DNA of 7,764 bases from Cyclobacteriaceae bacterium (GCA_029861825.1 JAOTYN010000196.1:1-7764); one strand, 5' to 3'. Positions 1 to 6,682 are shown, counted from the stretch's first letter. The notes: generated by a model from the sequence alone, not told the origin. Translations and numbers: made by a program.

Positions 1-2
1 TT

Positions 3-500
3 ATTATCATGGGAACAAAAGGATCAACCGAGGAAGAATCTGTGGCAATGACCCTTACTTCTGAGCTGGTTACAGAAGCCAATTGCCCGGTTTTAGTGAT
101 CCCTCCCCGTAAACAGGAATTCAGGGTTAGGAATATTGCCCTGGCCTTAGGAACGGATGATATGGACAGTTCACTAGCTTTGGGGGTGCTTTTTGACATT
201 GCCAGGGCATTTGATGCCAAAGTCCACATACTAAGTGTACTTAAGGAGGGAGAGGAACCTCGTTTAAATGAGCGCAATCAGAGTATTTTGGAATACTATT
301 TTCAAACTTTGGATTACCACCATGCTTTCCCTCACAATAGCGATATTGAGGAAGGTATTTCCAGCTATGTAAAACAGAACGATATCAATTTGTTGGCCAT
401 AATGCCCAGGAATCACGCTACTAAAAGCACCCCCTCAGAAGGCAGGTTAACCAAATTACTCACCATGCACGCTCAAGTGCCTCTTTTAACTATCGACTGA
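3..500 (+). CDS. Universal stress protein (tandem UspA), 3' part only
   Basis: This is the C-terminal 165 residues of a UspA-family protein; the reading frame is open to the left edge, so the true start lies outside the window and the ATG at 9 is internal. The first visible residues, IIMGTKGSTEEESVAM, followed by CPVLVIPP, are the end of one Usp domain (beta-4, the G-x-x-G phosphate loop, beta-5). A second Usp domain then runs from about 'VRNIALALGTDD' to the terminal 'QVPLLTID'. Tandem Usp proteins of about 270-300 residues are common in Bacteroidota and respond to starvation or stress in the cytoplasm. The first loop has G-T-K-G, but nine residues later Thr-Leu stands where ATP-binding members have Gly-Ser/Thr. 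The second domain has no G-x-x-G loop. ATP binding is therefore doubtful. It is separated from the next gene by 60 bp on the same strand. Confidence 0.88.
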   Translation: MIMGTKGSTEEESVAMTLTSELVTEANCPVLVIPPRKQEFRVRNIALALGTDDMDSSLALGVLFDIARAFDAKVHILSVLKEGEEPRLNERNQSILEYYFQTLDYHHAFPHNSDIEEGISSYVKQNDINLLAIMPRNHATKSTPSEGRLTKLLTMHAQVPLLTID

Positions 501-525
501 CCTAACATCAAGTAGATACCTAGGC

Positions 526-548
526 ATTAATGATTATAAATCGTTAAT
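526..548. promoter_or_regulatory. AT-rich imperfect palindrome upstream of the MFS gene
   Basis: Bases 526-534 (attaatgat) and 540-548 (atcgttaat) are inverted repeats with one T-G wobble around a 5-base centre (tataa). The dyad sits 12 bp before the TTG start of the transporter and has no following T-run, so it is not an intrinsic terminator. It could be an operator for a dimeric regulator, but AT-rich dyads of this size also arise by chance. Confidence 0.2.
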
Positions 549-560
549 TGTACCCTGGTT

Positions 561-1859
561 TTGATCTCAGCGACTTCTTCCTTGCCCCAATGGCGACGCA
601 TAGGTATTATGGCGGCCTTGATTGGCGCCGGCGAATGCGTATTCCTGCTGCCATTCGTCGTAGCCCGTATATTCAGGCCTACCTTTTTGGATGTCTTTGA
701 CCTAACCAACCTACAGCTGGGTACGGCCTTTGCCCTATACGGGGTCGTGGCCATGGTGTCTTATTTTTTGGGTGGACCTTTGGCTGACAAGTTCTCCGCC
801 AGGAAACTCATGACCTTAGCATTGATCGCCACTTCTGTTGGTGGGGTATTGTTTGCCACAGTGCCCGGCTTAAAGATCTTGACCTTATTGTATGGGTTCT
901 GGGGTTTCACCACCATTATGTTGTTTTGGGCTGCTTTGATCAGGGCCACCAGGGAGTGGGGGGGAGTAGCCAGTCAGGGGCGCGCCTATGGTATTCTGGA
1001 TGGTGGCAGGGGTTTCTTAGCGGCCTTATTGGCCTCTATCTCCGTGATGATCTTTGCAGCATTGTTGCCGGAGGACGTATCCAGCGCCACCCTAGCGCAA
1101 AGAACTACGGCATTAAAGCAGATCATCGGGATATTTACAGGAATCGTATTGGCCATAGCCTTAGTGGTTTGGCTATCTGTTCCTGATAGCACACCGGGAA
1201 GCCATCGATCTCCTGAACATCGTCTTTCCAAGGTCGGTGTCCGCAAAGTTCTGCAAATGCCGAATGTGTGGCTGCAAGCGATTATTGTAGTATGTGCTTA
1301 CGTGGGGTACAAATGCACCGACGATTTTTCACTTTATGCCCGGGATGCATTTGGCTATGATGATGTGGCTGCAGCCCGTATCGGCACTATTTCTTTTTGG
1401 GTAAGACCTTTTGCGGCTGTGGGAGCTGGGCTGCTGGCCGATCATTTTAAAGCTTCTTGGGTGGTGGCGCTGAGCTTTGTCATTATGCTATTAGGTAGTA
1501 TGGCTATTGCCATGGGGGCCTTGCAGCTAAATGTAACCTGGATGCTGGTATTCACAGTGGCAGCTACCAGTGCGGGAATTTACGGACTGCGTGGCATTTA
1601 TTTCGCCTTGTTTGAAGAGGGCAAGGTGCCCCTGGCCCTAACCGGCACCGCTGTGGGACTGGTTTCTACAGTTGGGTTTACCCCTGACATATTCATGGGT
1701 CCCTTGATGGGATATTTGATTGACCGGTCTCCTGGGGCTTTGGGTCATCAACATGTATTTATGGTATTGACGGCATTTGCGTTGGTGGGTTTGATCAGCG
1801 CTTTATGGTTTCGACAGGTGTCAAAAAAACCAGTTAATTCTGAAACTAAAGGGAGGTAA
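561..1859 (+). CDS. Major facilitator superfamily transporter, YihN-like
   Basis: A 432-residue inner-membrane secondary transporter with about 12 hydrophobic segments. The MFS loop 2-3 signature is clear at residues 71-83 (GGPLADKFSARKL), and a Gly/Ala-rich helix follows at 140-159 (GRAYGILDGGRGFLAALLAS). Overall character resembles the E. coli YihN branch of MFS sugar/organic-anion carriers; the substrate cannot be read from the sequence. The start is uncertain. The frame is open from 540 and the only standard start before the first helix is TTG 561. The first ATG (609, residue 17) would cut into helix 1 (IGIMAALIGAGE), so TTG is preferred. No convincing Shine-Dalgarno site is visible. It lies 60 bp after the Usp gene and ends 11 bp from the convergent YfcC-type gene. 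A run of seven G at 958-964 lies inside the coding region. Confidence 0.88.
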   Translation: MISATSSLPQWRRIGIMAALIGAGECVFLLPFVVARIFRPTFLDVFDLTNLQLGTAFALYGVVAMVSYFLGGPLADKFSARKLMTLALIATSVGGVLFATVPGLKILTLLYGFWGFTTIMLFWAALIRATREWGGVASQGRAYGILDGGRGFLAALLASISVMIFAALLPEDVSSATLAQRTTALKQIIGIFTGIVLAIALVVWLSVPDSTPGSHRSPEHRLSKVGVRKVLQMPNVWLQAIIVVCAYVGYKCTDDFSLYARDAFGYDDVAAARIGTISFWVRPFAAVGAGLLADHFKASWVVALSFVIMLLGSMAIAMGALQLNVTWMLVFTVAATSAGIYGLRGIYFALFEEGKVPLALTGTAVGLVSTVGFTPDIFMGPLMGYLIDRSPGALGHQHVFMVLTAFALVGLISALWFRQVSKKPVNSETKGR

Positions 1860-1870
1860 GCCCATTTTTT

Positions 1871-3256
1871 TTATTGGTATCCCACCCAGACTGCAATTAT
1901 TAGGGCCACTGCGCCTAATATCCAAAGTTTTATCATGAGCCCGATAATAAACCGAAACCAACGATCGTAAGGAATGCCGGCTATGCCCAATATGCCCATC
2001 AACACGGCATTTGTGGGTACCAGCATGTTAGTGAAACCGTCACCAAACTGGTAAGCCAGCACTGCGATTTGTCTGGACACTCCGGTAAGGTCCGCGATAG
2101 GTGCCATTAAAGGCATGGTCACGTAAGCCTGCCCACTACCCGAGGGTATAAAGAAATTCATTACGCTTTGGATAAAATACATACCCACGGAGGATATTTC
2201 AGCCCCGCTTTGCTGAAGGGGAATGCTTAAGTAATGGACAATGGTATGCAAGACCTGTCCATCTTCCAGGATCAGGGCGATACTTCGCGCAAATCCAATT
2301 AACAAGGCTGTGCCCGTCAATTCAGCAGCGCCGACAATAAAAGTTGCGGCTGTTTTATCCGGTTTTATTTTCGTAACTATCATAGTTAACAGGGTAAGCC
2401 CCAGAAAAACCGCCCCTATTTCCACTAGATACCAATGCCAGCCCGATAATTCCGAAATGCCATATACAATGGCAACGATTGCCAGTACAGTAAAGGCCAG
2501 AACTAGCAGGTGAACTTTGGAGAGAGGAGGATAACTGCTCTCTTCCTGATGCAGCACGTCTGAAGTCACACCTTCCATTAGACTCAACTTTGGGTTGGCT
2601 TTTATTTTTATGGCATAAGATCTTACATGCCAGTATCCAACGGCAAAGAACGGTGCGAACAATACCAGACGGTACCAGATACCGGATGTTGGTTTTACCT
2701 GGGCCACATCCTGGGCGATCATCACGGTAAAAGGATTTATAGCGGCAGTGCCATAACCAATACCATACCCTACCACCATAATGCCAATAGCCGTAATGGA
2801 ATCCAGTTTTAGGGCCAGAGACATCGCTATCAATACACCCACAAATGGTATGTACTCTTCCGCCATGCCAATAGTGCCGGAAGCCACTGCAAATAATAAC
2901 ATAGGTATAAAGATCAGCCATTGGTACGTTTTGCTGAACTTCTGCAGGAGCTTACCGATCAAAGCATTAATAGCCCCGGTGGATTTTACCACGGCTAGGG
3001 CTCCTCCTATGATGAAAATAAAAAAAATGATCGCTTGACTATCGGCTAAAGCTCTAGGGACTACTGTCAATAGGTGCCATGGTTTTAAATAAACGGACTC
3101 CTCATTAGTCTGATAACTACCTGGAACCACTACATCACGACCGTTTTCACTCAAGGTATCAAATGACCCTTGCGGCAATATATAGGTGGTCAGCAGAGCC
3201 AGGATCATCATCATAAACAATAACACCAGGGTATGAGGGACCTTAATCTTTTTCAT
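1871..3256 (-). CDS. YfcC/DcuC-family membrane transporter
   Basis: A 461-residue polytopic inner-membrane protein, full length for the YfcC group of the C4-dicarboxylate carrier-like (DcuC, PF03606) superfamily. It begins with the usual KIKVPHTLVLLF first helix (about 8-28) and a short outside loop ending near residue 56. Family landmarks include GTIGMAEEYIPF (127-138), GYGTAAINPFTV (167-178), a hydrophilic linker at 217-245, the re-entrant type segment PSGSGQAYVTMPLMAPIAD (371-389), FGDGFTNM (404-411) and a last helix ending at the C-terminus. Relatives carry organic anions or basic amino acids, or are uncharacterised; this one cannot be assigned a substrate. The ATG at 3256 gives the expected N-terminus. 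It is transcribed away from the lipoprotein gene across a 145-bp gap, and converges on the MFS gene. Both neighbours being carriers hints at linked substrates but does not show it. Confidence 0.9.
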   Translation of the reverse strand: MKKIKVPHTLVLLFMMMILALLTTYILPQGSFDTLSENGRDVVVPGSYQTNEESVYLKPWHLLTVVPRALADSQAIIFFIFIIGGALAVVKSTGAINALIGKLLQKFSKTYQWLIFIPMLLFAVASGTIGMAEEYIPFVGVLIAMSLALKLDSITAIGIMVVGYGIGYGTAAINPFTVMIAQDVAQVKPTSGIWYRLVLFAPFFAVGYWHVRSYAIKIKANPKLSLMEGVTSDVLHQEESSYPPLSKVHLLVLAFTVLAIVAIVYGISELSGWHWYLVEIGAVFLGLTLLTMIVTKIKPDKTAATFIVGAAELTGTALLIGFARSIALILEDGQVLHTIVHYLSIPLQQSGAEISSVGMYFIQSVMNFFIPSGSGQAYVTMPLMAPIADLTGVSRQIAVLAYQFGDGFTNMLVPTNAVLMGILGIAGIPYDRWFRFIIGLMIKLWILGAVALIIAVWVGYQ

Positions 3257-3312
3257 AAAATGGATATCTAGACATGGAAATATTGTGTGGGATAAGATAA
3301 GGAATTTATGAG

Positions 3313-3405
3313 GTGATTTTAAAACCTGCTGGTTTTAGAGGAGTACATGTCAACTTTTCGAAAGGAATTGATGTTGATGTAATGGATCTGATTAAGAGAG
3401 GATGA
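3313..3405 (+). CDS. Possible small ORF overlapping the lipoprotein start (ATGA)
   Basis: A 30-codon frame opens with GTG at 3313 (in-frame stop at about 3298) and ends with TGA at 3403-3405, which overlaps the ATG of the following lipoprotein gene in a classic ATGA arrangement. The predicted peptide has a protein-like composition (VILKPAGFRGVHVNFSKG followed by IDVDVMDLIKRG) and no low-complexity bias. I recognise no family. It could be a leader peptide translationally coupled to the lipoprotein, the last codons of an eroded gene, or chance: open frames of 30 codons are common. A 7-bp stem (3320-3326 with 3331-3337, loop tgct) falls within it. Confidence 0.18.
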   Translation: MILKPAGFRGVHVNFSKGIDVDVMDLIKRG

Positions 3406-3884
3406 AAAGGTTTTTGGTGCTAACGGTATTAAGCTTGATATTAATCTTAGGATGTGGCGAAGAAAGTAATTTAGTTCCGCCTGCCGGAGCAAACGGTCTG
3501 CCCTTATCCAACGTTCGCCTTATTGATTTGATAGGAATCTGGGAAGCCCAGGAGGCGGAATTCACGGTTATTGGCAGTTCCCCCACACAGCGGTTGGAAA
3601 TGGTCCAGTCTGGTGGAACTGTATCGCTTGAAGTGAGCGGTGATGGCCGCTTTACCATTATTATCAGGCGCAGCAATAGCGATTCTCAGATCATTACCGG
3701 ACTCTTTGAAATTGACAGAGGTGTATTTAGTGTATTTTTCGATACCGCTCCTAGCACCCCAAGCGCCTGGACTGCTCTGTTGTCAGCAAATCAACTTTCT
3801 ATGGCCGGCCCCATGGACTATGATTTTCATGGCCAGGGTTTGTCGGTGCCCGTGCAGGCAAATTTAAACTTGATCAAACAATAG
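3402..3884 (+). CDS. Small lipoprotein of unknown function, lipocalin-like
   Basis: A 160-residue predicted lipoprotein. The N-terminus MKRFLVLTVLSLILILGC has two basic residues, a hydrophobic core and a lipobox with Cys18 as the lipidation site. The residues after it, G-E-E-S, place two acidic residues at +3 and +4, resembling the acidic surface-export signals described for Bacteroidota lipoproteins; exposure on the cell surface is therefore possible but inferred. The mature part starts with 'LIGIWEAQEAEFTV' and alternates short polar/hydrophobic strands (TVSLEVSGDGRFTIII, GLFEIDRGVFSVFF), as in small beta-barrel, lipocalin-like domains where G-x-W marks the first strand. No catalytic motif is seen. 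The ATG at 3402 is directly preceded by aagagagg. The thiol peroxidase starts 41 bp downstream on the same strand, so co-transcription is plausible. Confidence 0.8.
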   Translation: MKRFLVLTVLSLILILGCGEESNLVPPAGANGLPLSNVRLIDLIGIWEAQEAEFTVIGSSPTQRLEMVQSGGTVSLEVSGDGRFTIIIRRSNSDSQIITGLFEIDRGVFSVFFDTAPSTPSAWTALLSANQLSMAGPMDYDFHGQGLSVPVQANLNLIKQ

Positions 3885-3925
3885 TTGAAGTTTGTAAGTT
3901 TAGTAGTAATAAAATCAACCGAAAT

Positions 3926-4450
3926 ATGAATTTGCTTCTTTTTATGATGATGTCTTCAACCGCGAGTGACACCACTTCAATTTATGATTATCAGATAACC
4001 GCCCTGGACAGTGAGCAGCTTATCAAGTTATCGGATTTCAAGGGCAAGAAGATTTTATTCGTCAATGTAGCCTCCCGCTGTGGTTTTACACCTCAATACG
4101 AAGGCCTTCAGCAATTGTACGAAAAGTACCAGGAAGATTTGGTGATCATAGGATTTCCTTGTAATCAATTCCTTTTTCAGGAATCCGGAAATGAATCGAA
4201 TATTGCCAATTTTTGCCGGACCAACTATGGAGTTACCTTTCCTATGACTACTAAAATCAAAGTCAAAGGCCGTTCCAAGCACCCCATCTACCAATGGCTC
4301 ACCTCCAAAGAAAAGAATGGTATGGGAGACTTCAAAGTAAGTTGGAATTTCAACAAATTTCTGGTGGACGAAGAAGGCCGGTTACTGGCTTATTTTGGTT
4401 CATCGGTCAAACCTTTCGACAAAGAGTTAACCAGTTATCTCAGCGAATAA
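3926..4450 (+). CDS. Glutathione peroxidase family thiol peroxidase
   Basis: A 174-residue thioredoxin-fold peroxidase that reduces hydrogen peroxide or lipid hydroperoxides. The peroxidatic Cys52 lies in NVASRCGFTPQYEGLQ; the other tetrad residues are visible as Gln81 (GFPCNQF), Trp140 and Asn141 (SWNF). Cys97 in NFCRTNYGVTFP matches the position of the resolving Cys of thioredoxin-dependent plant and yeast members, so thioredoxin rather than glutathione is the likely reductant (inference). Selenocysteine is replaced by Cys, as usual in bacteria. Residues 1-18 (MNLLLFMMMSSTASDTTS) precede the domain; they are mildly hydrophobic but lack positive charge, so they are not a convincing signal peptide. 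ATGs at 3944, 3947 and 3950 are alternative starts. The stop overlaps the convergent kinase-like gene by 11 bp. No terminator is visible between the two. Confidence 0.93.
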   Translation: MNLLLFMMMSSTASDTTSIYDYQITALDSEQLIKLSDFKGKKILFVNVASRCGFTPQYEGLQQLYEKYQEDLVIIGFPCNQFLFQESGNESNIANFCRTNYGVTFPMTTKIKVKGRSKHPIYQWLTSKEKNGMGDFKVSWNFNKFLVDEEGRLLAYFGSSVKPFDKELTSYLSE

Positions 4451-5120
4451 TCTGCTTCGATCTTAGTAAGGGAATGAGGGACTGCACAATGGCATCCGTA
4501 GACAAACAGGCGCGGTTATAAATCACATCGAACAAGGCGGTGTCATAGGGTTCTTTGCGCATCTGGCTAATAAACAACTGTCTTCGCTGGTCAATCTGAT
4601 GGGCCAGTGCCAAGGCTTCTTCCAAGGTGATCTTGCGGGAGTTCTTCAAATATTCCACGCGCCAGCTAAGAGGCGCTTCGAGTTTAATATGCAAGGATTT
4701 TTCCAGCTTGTGGGTAACTGCTACCCCGGCCCGCCCAACTATAATCAGGTTGCCTTTTTCAGCATATGAAGCAACCAGGTGATGAATGGATTTTTGGATC
4801 CTCTTATCATCCAGGTAGTCCGGTGAATAGGAGGCCACAAAATCCTCCAACCGGCTACGTTGGTGGGGACTGAGAGCATGTTCCACTTTATCAGGCCTTA
4901 ATTGAAGTTCTTCGGCAGCTTGTTTAAGAAATTCCTTGTTTAAAATGGTCCAGGGCCGAGGCTTTCGGCCGTGTCCTTCAATCTCTTGGACCAAGTTCTG
5001 TGCAATCTCATTGGCTCGGCACCCAAAGTCCCGGGATATAGTAATTACCGGTCCCGGCTCATTCAAAAAAGCCTTATCACGTTCCTGTTGTTCGAAATAT
5101 TCTTTCAAGTTGATCTTCAT
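4440..5120 (-). CDS. Cytidylate kinase-like family protein
   Basis: A 226-residue cytoplasmic protein of the cytidylate-kinase-like family (PF13189), distinct from the housekeeping CMP kinase. The start of the fold is GPVITISRDFG (23-33) followed by CRANEIAQNL; further on are the 'NKEFLKQAAEEL' helix, the strand 'NLIIVGRAG', 'HIKLEAPLSWRVEYL' and an Arg-rich lid-like helix (HQIDQRRQLFISQM), in family order. Most relatives have G-S-G-G-R-E in the phosphate-binding loop; here it reads G-C-R-A-N-E, so two loop glycines are missing and nucleotide phosphoryl transfer is uncertain. The physiological substrate of this family is generally not established. The ATG at 5120 gives a normal N-terminus (MKINLKEYFEQQ). 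It lies 92 bp after the small membrane protein gene on the same strand and overlaps the end of the peroxidase gene. Confidence 0.85.
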   Translation of the reverse strand: MKINLKEYFEQQERDKAFLNEPGPVITISRDFGCRANEIAQNLVQEIEGHGRKPRPWTILNKEFLKQAAEELQLRPDKVEHALSPHQRSRLEDFVASYSPDYLDDKRIQKSIHHLVASYAEKGNLIIVGRAGVAVTHKLEKSLHIKLEAPLSWRVEYLKNSRKITLEEALALAHQIDQRRQLFISQMRKEPYDTALFDVIYNRACLSTDAIVQSLIPLLRSKQIIR

Positions 5121-5212
5121 AGCTGACGCGGGAAGTCCTTGATTAATTTAATGAATTCGCTACAAAAAATAAAGACCCCGAACTTGGGATAGAGTGAGCG
5201 AGAAGTGACGGC

Positions 5213-5428
5213 CTATGATTTGAGCTTATCCTCATACCATTGCTGTTCGAAAGTGATTCGGGGTGCTTCGCCGTCCTTTAAAATCCGAACGACCATCCAA
5301 ATCATGGAGATATGCAACAATAAAAAAAGGCTGAACACCACGGAATAGCCAAATCCCATATAAGGAGATAAGGTATAAATGAACAATAGCAGGGTCACAC
5401 CAATAATTGGAACTCGAATAGGCTTCAT
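5213..5428 (-). CDS. Small two-helix membrane protein, function unknown
   Basis: A 71-residue protein starting at ATG 5428 (MKPIRVPIIGVTLLLFIYTL). Two hydrophobic segments (about 7-25 and 27-50, the latter YSVVFSLFLLLHISMIWMVV) are followed by a charged cytoplasmic-type tail, ILKDGEAPRITFEQQWYEDK. Basic residues at the start and after helix 2 suggest both termini are inside. Small proteins with this shape and a similar tail occur in flavobacteria as hypothetical proteins; I cannot assign a role. It precedes the kinase-like gene on the same strand with a 92-bp spacer, so they may share a transcript, although the spacer holds a weak hairpin and a T-rich stretch. The coding status is supported by clear amphipathic/hydrophobic pattern and a proper ATG. 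Confidence 0.72.
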   Translation of the reverse strand: MKPIRVPIIGVTLLLFIYTLSPYMGFGYSVVFSLFLLLHISMIWMVVRILKDGEAPRITFEQQWYEDKLKS

Positions 5429-5619
5429 ACTTACGTATACTGTAAAACTGCCCTCTTTGTTTAAGTGTACATACCCACAAAGTTCCGTTTGAGCTAGTTC
5501 TGTGGGCCCTGACTAGAATTAGCAAGGCGGTTGACTACAATCAGTCTGGTGATGATAGGTCTCATAGGAATGGGGCAGTGGTTTTAGCAGTTTTGTAAAC
5601 TAACTAAAATTGTAAAGCT
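5429..5619. other. 191-bp intergenic region between divergent genes
   Basis: No coding frame is convincing here. It must hold the start signals for the minus-strand membrane protein and the plus-strand PepSY-like gene. A cagttttg at 5588-5595 (+) and a gaactttg on the minus strand (5485-5478) each match five of six fixed bases of the Bacteroidota -7 element TAnnTTTG, but neither has a clear upstream TTG partner at the right distance. Confidence 0.4.
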
Positions 5620-6663
5620 ATGAAAATTAGACTGCTAGCAGTGGTTGTGTTATTAGGAATTTTTAGCATGGCAAAAGCTCAGGTCCAAAAGATCGAGCAA
5701 AAGGACGTGCCGCGGGTAGTCTACAAAGCACACGGATATAAATACCCCGCTGCACGAAATATTGAATGGACTGTTCCCGATTGCGATTGCTATGAAGATT
5801 GGGAAGCGGAATGGGAAGAAAGTTTGGAGTTGCAAAACTTAAGAGAAGGTGACCAACCCAAATTTTTTCATGTAACCTACAAGTATGAGAATAAGGATCG
5901 CCGCTCTATTTACTATCGGGATGGAGAATGGATGGAGACTCGAACGGTATTCAGTAAAGATGATTTACCAGCTAAGGTTGGCACCGCTATAGCGGCTACC
6001 GGTTTTGGTAATTGGAAACTGGGTAAAAAAATAGTCTACGTTCTAAAAAGTACCGACGACGGTGGCGCTGAGGCCTTTTACAAAGTGCCAGTAAAGGACG
6101 GGTTAAATAAAGAGACTCTCAAAGTGGACCCTGACGGTAATATTATACCCAATTCCACATTTCAAGCAGGCATGGTGGATAAGGATCAGGTACCCAAAGT
6201 GGTGTACAAATCTTTTGGTACTAAATATCCCTTTGCAGACAAAGTAGAATGGTACTTGCCGGACTGCGATTGCTACGATGACTGGAAAAATGAATGGGAA
6301 AGTGCCATGATCGAACCCACCGGTAAGAAGATTGAGGATCCGGATAATTTCTATGTGCGGTTTCAATACAAGGACAAGACCCAAAGATCTGTTTTTTACC
6401 GCAATGGTGAATGGATGGAAACCGAGATAATCCTTAATACCAAAGATCTTCCGGATTTGATCCTTGACGCGGTGAAAAACTCCGAGTACAGTGATTGGAA
6501 AATGGCGGATCAAGTAGTTCTTATGGAACGACCCCTGGCCGACGGCTCTGTGGAAGCTATCTATACGGTTACTGTCAAAGGAGGGTTGAAAAAGCGAAAC
6601 CTCAAAGTCTTTGCTGATGGCACCCTGGTGCCTAAAAAGAAATTGCTTAGTGGTGAGAACTAG
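5620..6663 (+). CDS. Secreted protein with two PepSY-like (BLIP-like) repeats
   Basis: A 347-residue exported protein. Residues 1-20 are a signal peptide (MKIRLLAVVVLLGIFSMAKA, cleavage before Gln21; no lipobox). The mature protein is two copies of a PepSY-like domain of the putative beta-lactamase-inhibitor-like type (DUF2874, PF11396), at about 29-177 and 190-338. Every landmark is offset by exactly 161 residues: VP.VVYK..G.KYP.A, PDCDCY, YR.GEWMET, DLP, LKV..DG. A hand count gives about 63 identities in 149 aligned positions with no gaps. Each copy carries D-C-D-C-Y-(E/D)-D-W-x-x-E-W-E at 54-66 and 215-227, between the first strand and the second, which I do not recall in ordinary family members. 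Periplasmic location is inferred; the role of this family in Bacteroidota is unknown. The gene stands alone and ends at a strong terminator. Confidence 0.85.
   Translation: MKIRLLAVVVLLGIFSMAKAQVQKIEQKDVPRVVYKAHGYKYPAARNIEWTVPDCDCYEDWEAEWEESLELQNLREGDQPKFFHVTYKYENKDRRSIYYRDGEWMETRTVFSKDDLPAKVGTAIAATGFGNWKLGKKIVYVLKSTDDGGAEAFYKVPVKDGLNKETLKVDPDGNIIPNSTFQAGMVDKDQVPKVVYKSFGTKYPFADKVEWYLPDCDCYDDWKNEWESAMIEPTGKKIEDPDNFYVRFQYKDKTQRSVFYRNGEWMETEIILNTKDLPDLILDAVKNSEYSDWKMADQVVLMERPLADGSVEAIYTVTVKGGLKKRNLKVFADGTLVPKKKLLSGEN
5704..6150 (+). repeat. PepSY-like repeat 1 (coding)
   Basis: First of two in-frame protein repeats (residues 29-177). It aligns with the copy at 6187-6633 at a fixed offset of 483 bp with no gaps. 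The similarity is mainly at protein level; the DNA has diverged, apart from short blocks such as tgcgattgcta in the Cys motif, which indicates an old duplication under selection. Confidence 0.8.
6187..6633 (+). repeat. PepSY-like repeat 2 (coding)
   Basis: Second in-frame protein repeat (residues 190-338), equal in length to repeat 1. The Cys-Asp motif is at 6262-6276, and GEWMET recurs at residues 263-268. Confidence 0.8.
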
Positions 6664-6682
6664 TAAGTATGTTTAGCAATCC

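Noticed and set aside
1860..1872. T8 run between the convergent transporters as a terminator
   Set aside because: No GC-rich inverted repeat precedes it on the plus strand.
2355..2921. 188-codon minus-strand open frame within the YfcC-type gene
   Set aside because: It is a shifted frame inside a clearly real transporter gene; its composition (many Cys, His, Trp and Gly) is not protein-like.
3320..3337. 7-bp inverted repeat (taaaacc/ggtttta) as a regulatory hairpin
   Set aside because: Short stem with no T-run and no known motif; noted only within the small ORF entry.
3926..3979. Signal peptide on the thiol peroxidase
   Set aside because: No positive charge before the hydrophobic stretch, and the stretch is only about seven residues long.
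5160..5190. Weak hairpin plus T-rich run as terminator of the small membrane protein gene (minus strand)
   Set aside because: Only three to four GC pairs with mismatches; too weak to call.
5588..5595. cagttttg as a -7 promoter element for the PepSY-like gene
   Set aside because: One mismatch to TAnnTTTG and no -33 TTG at the usual spacing; also only 24 bp from the start codon.
6103..6513. 136-codon minus-strand open frame across the PepSY-like gene
   Set aside because: Antisense shadow of a gene with strong domain evidence on the plus strand.
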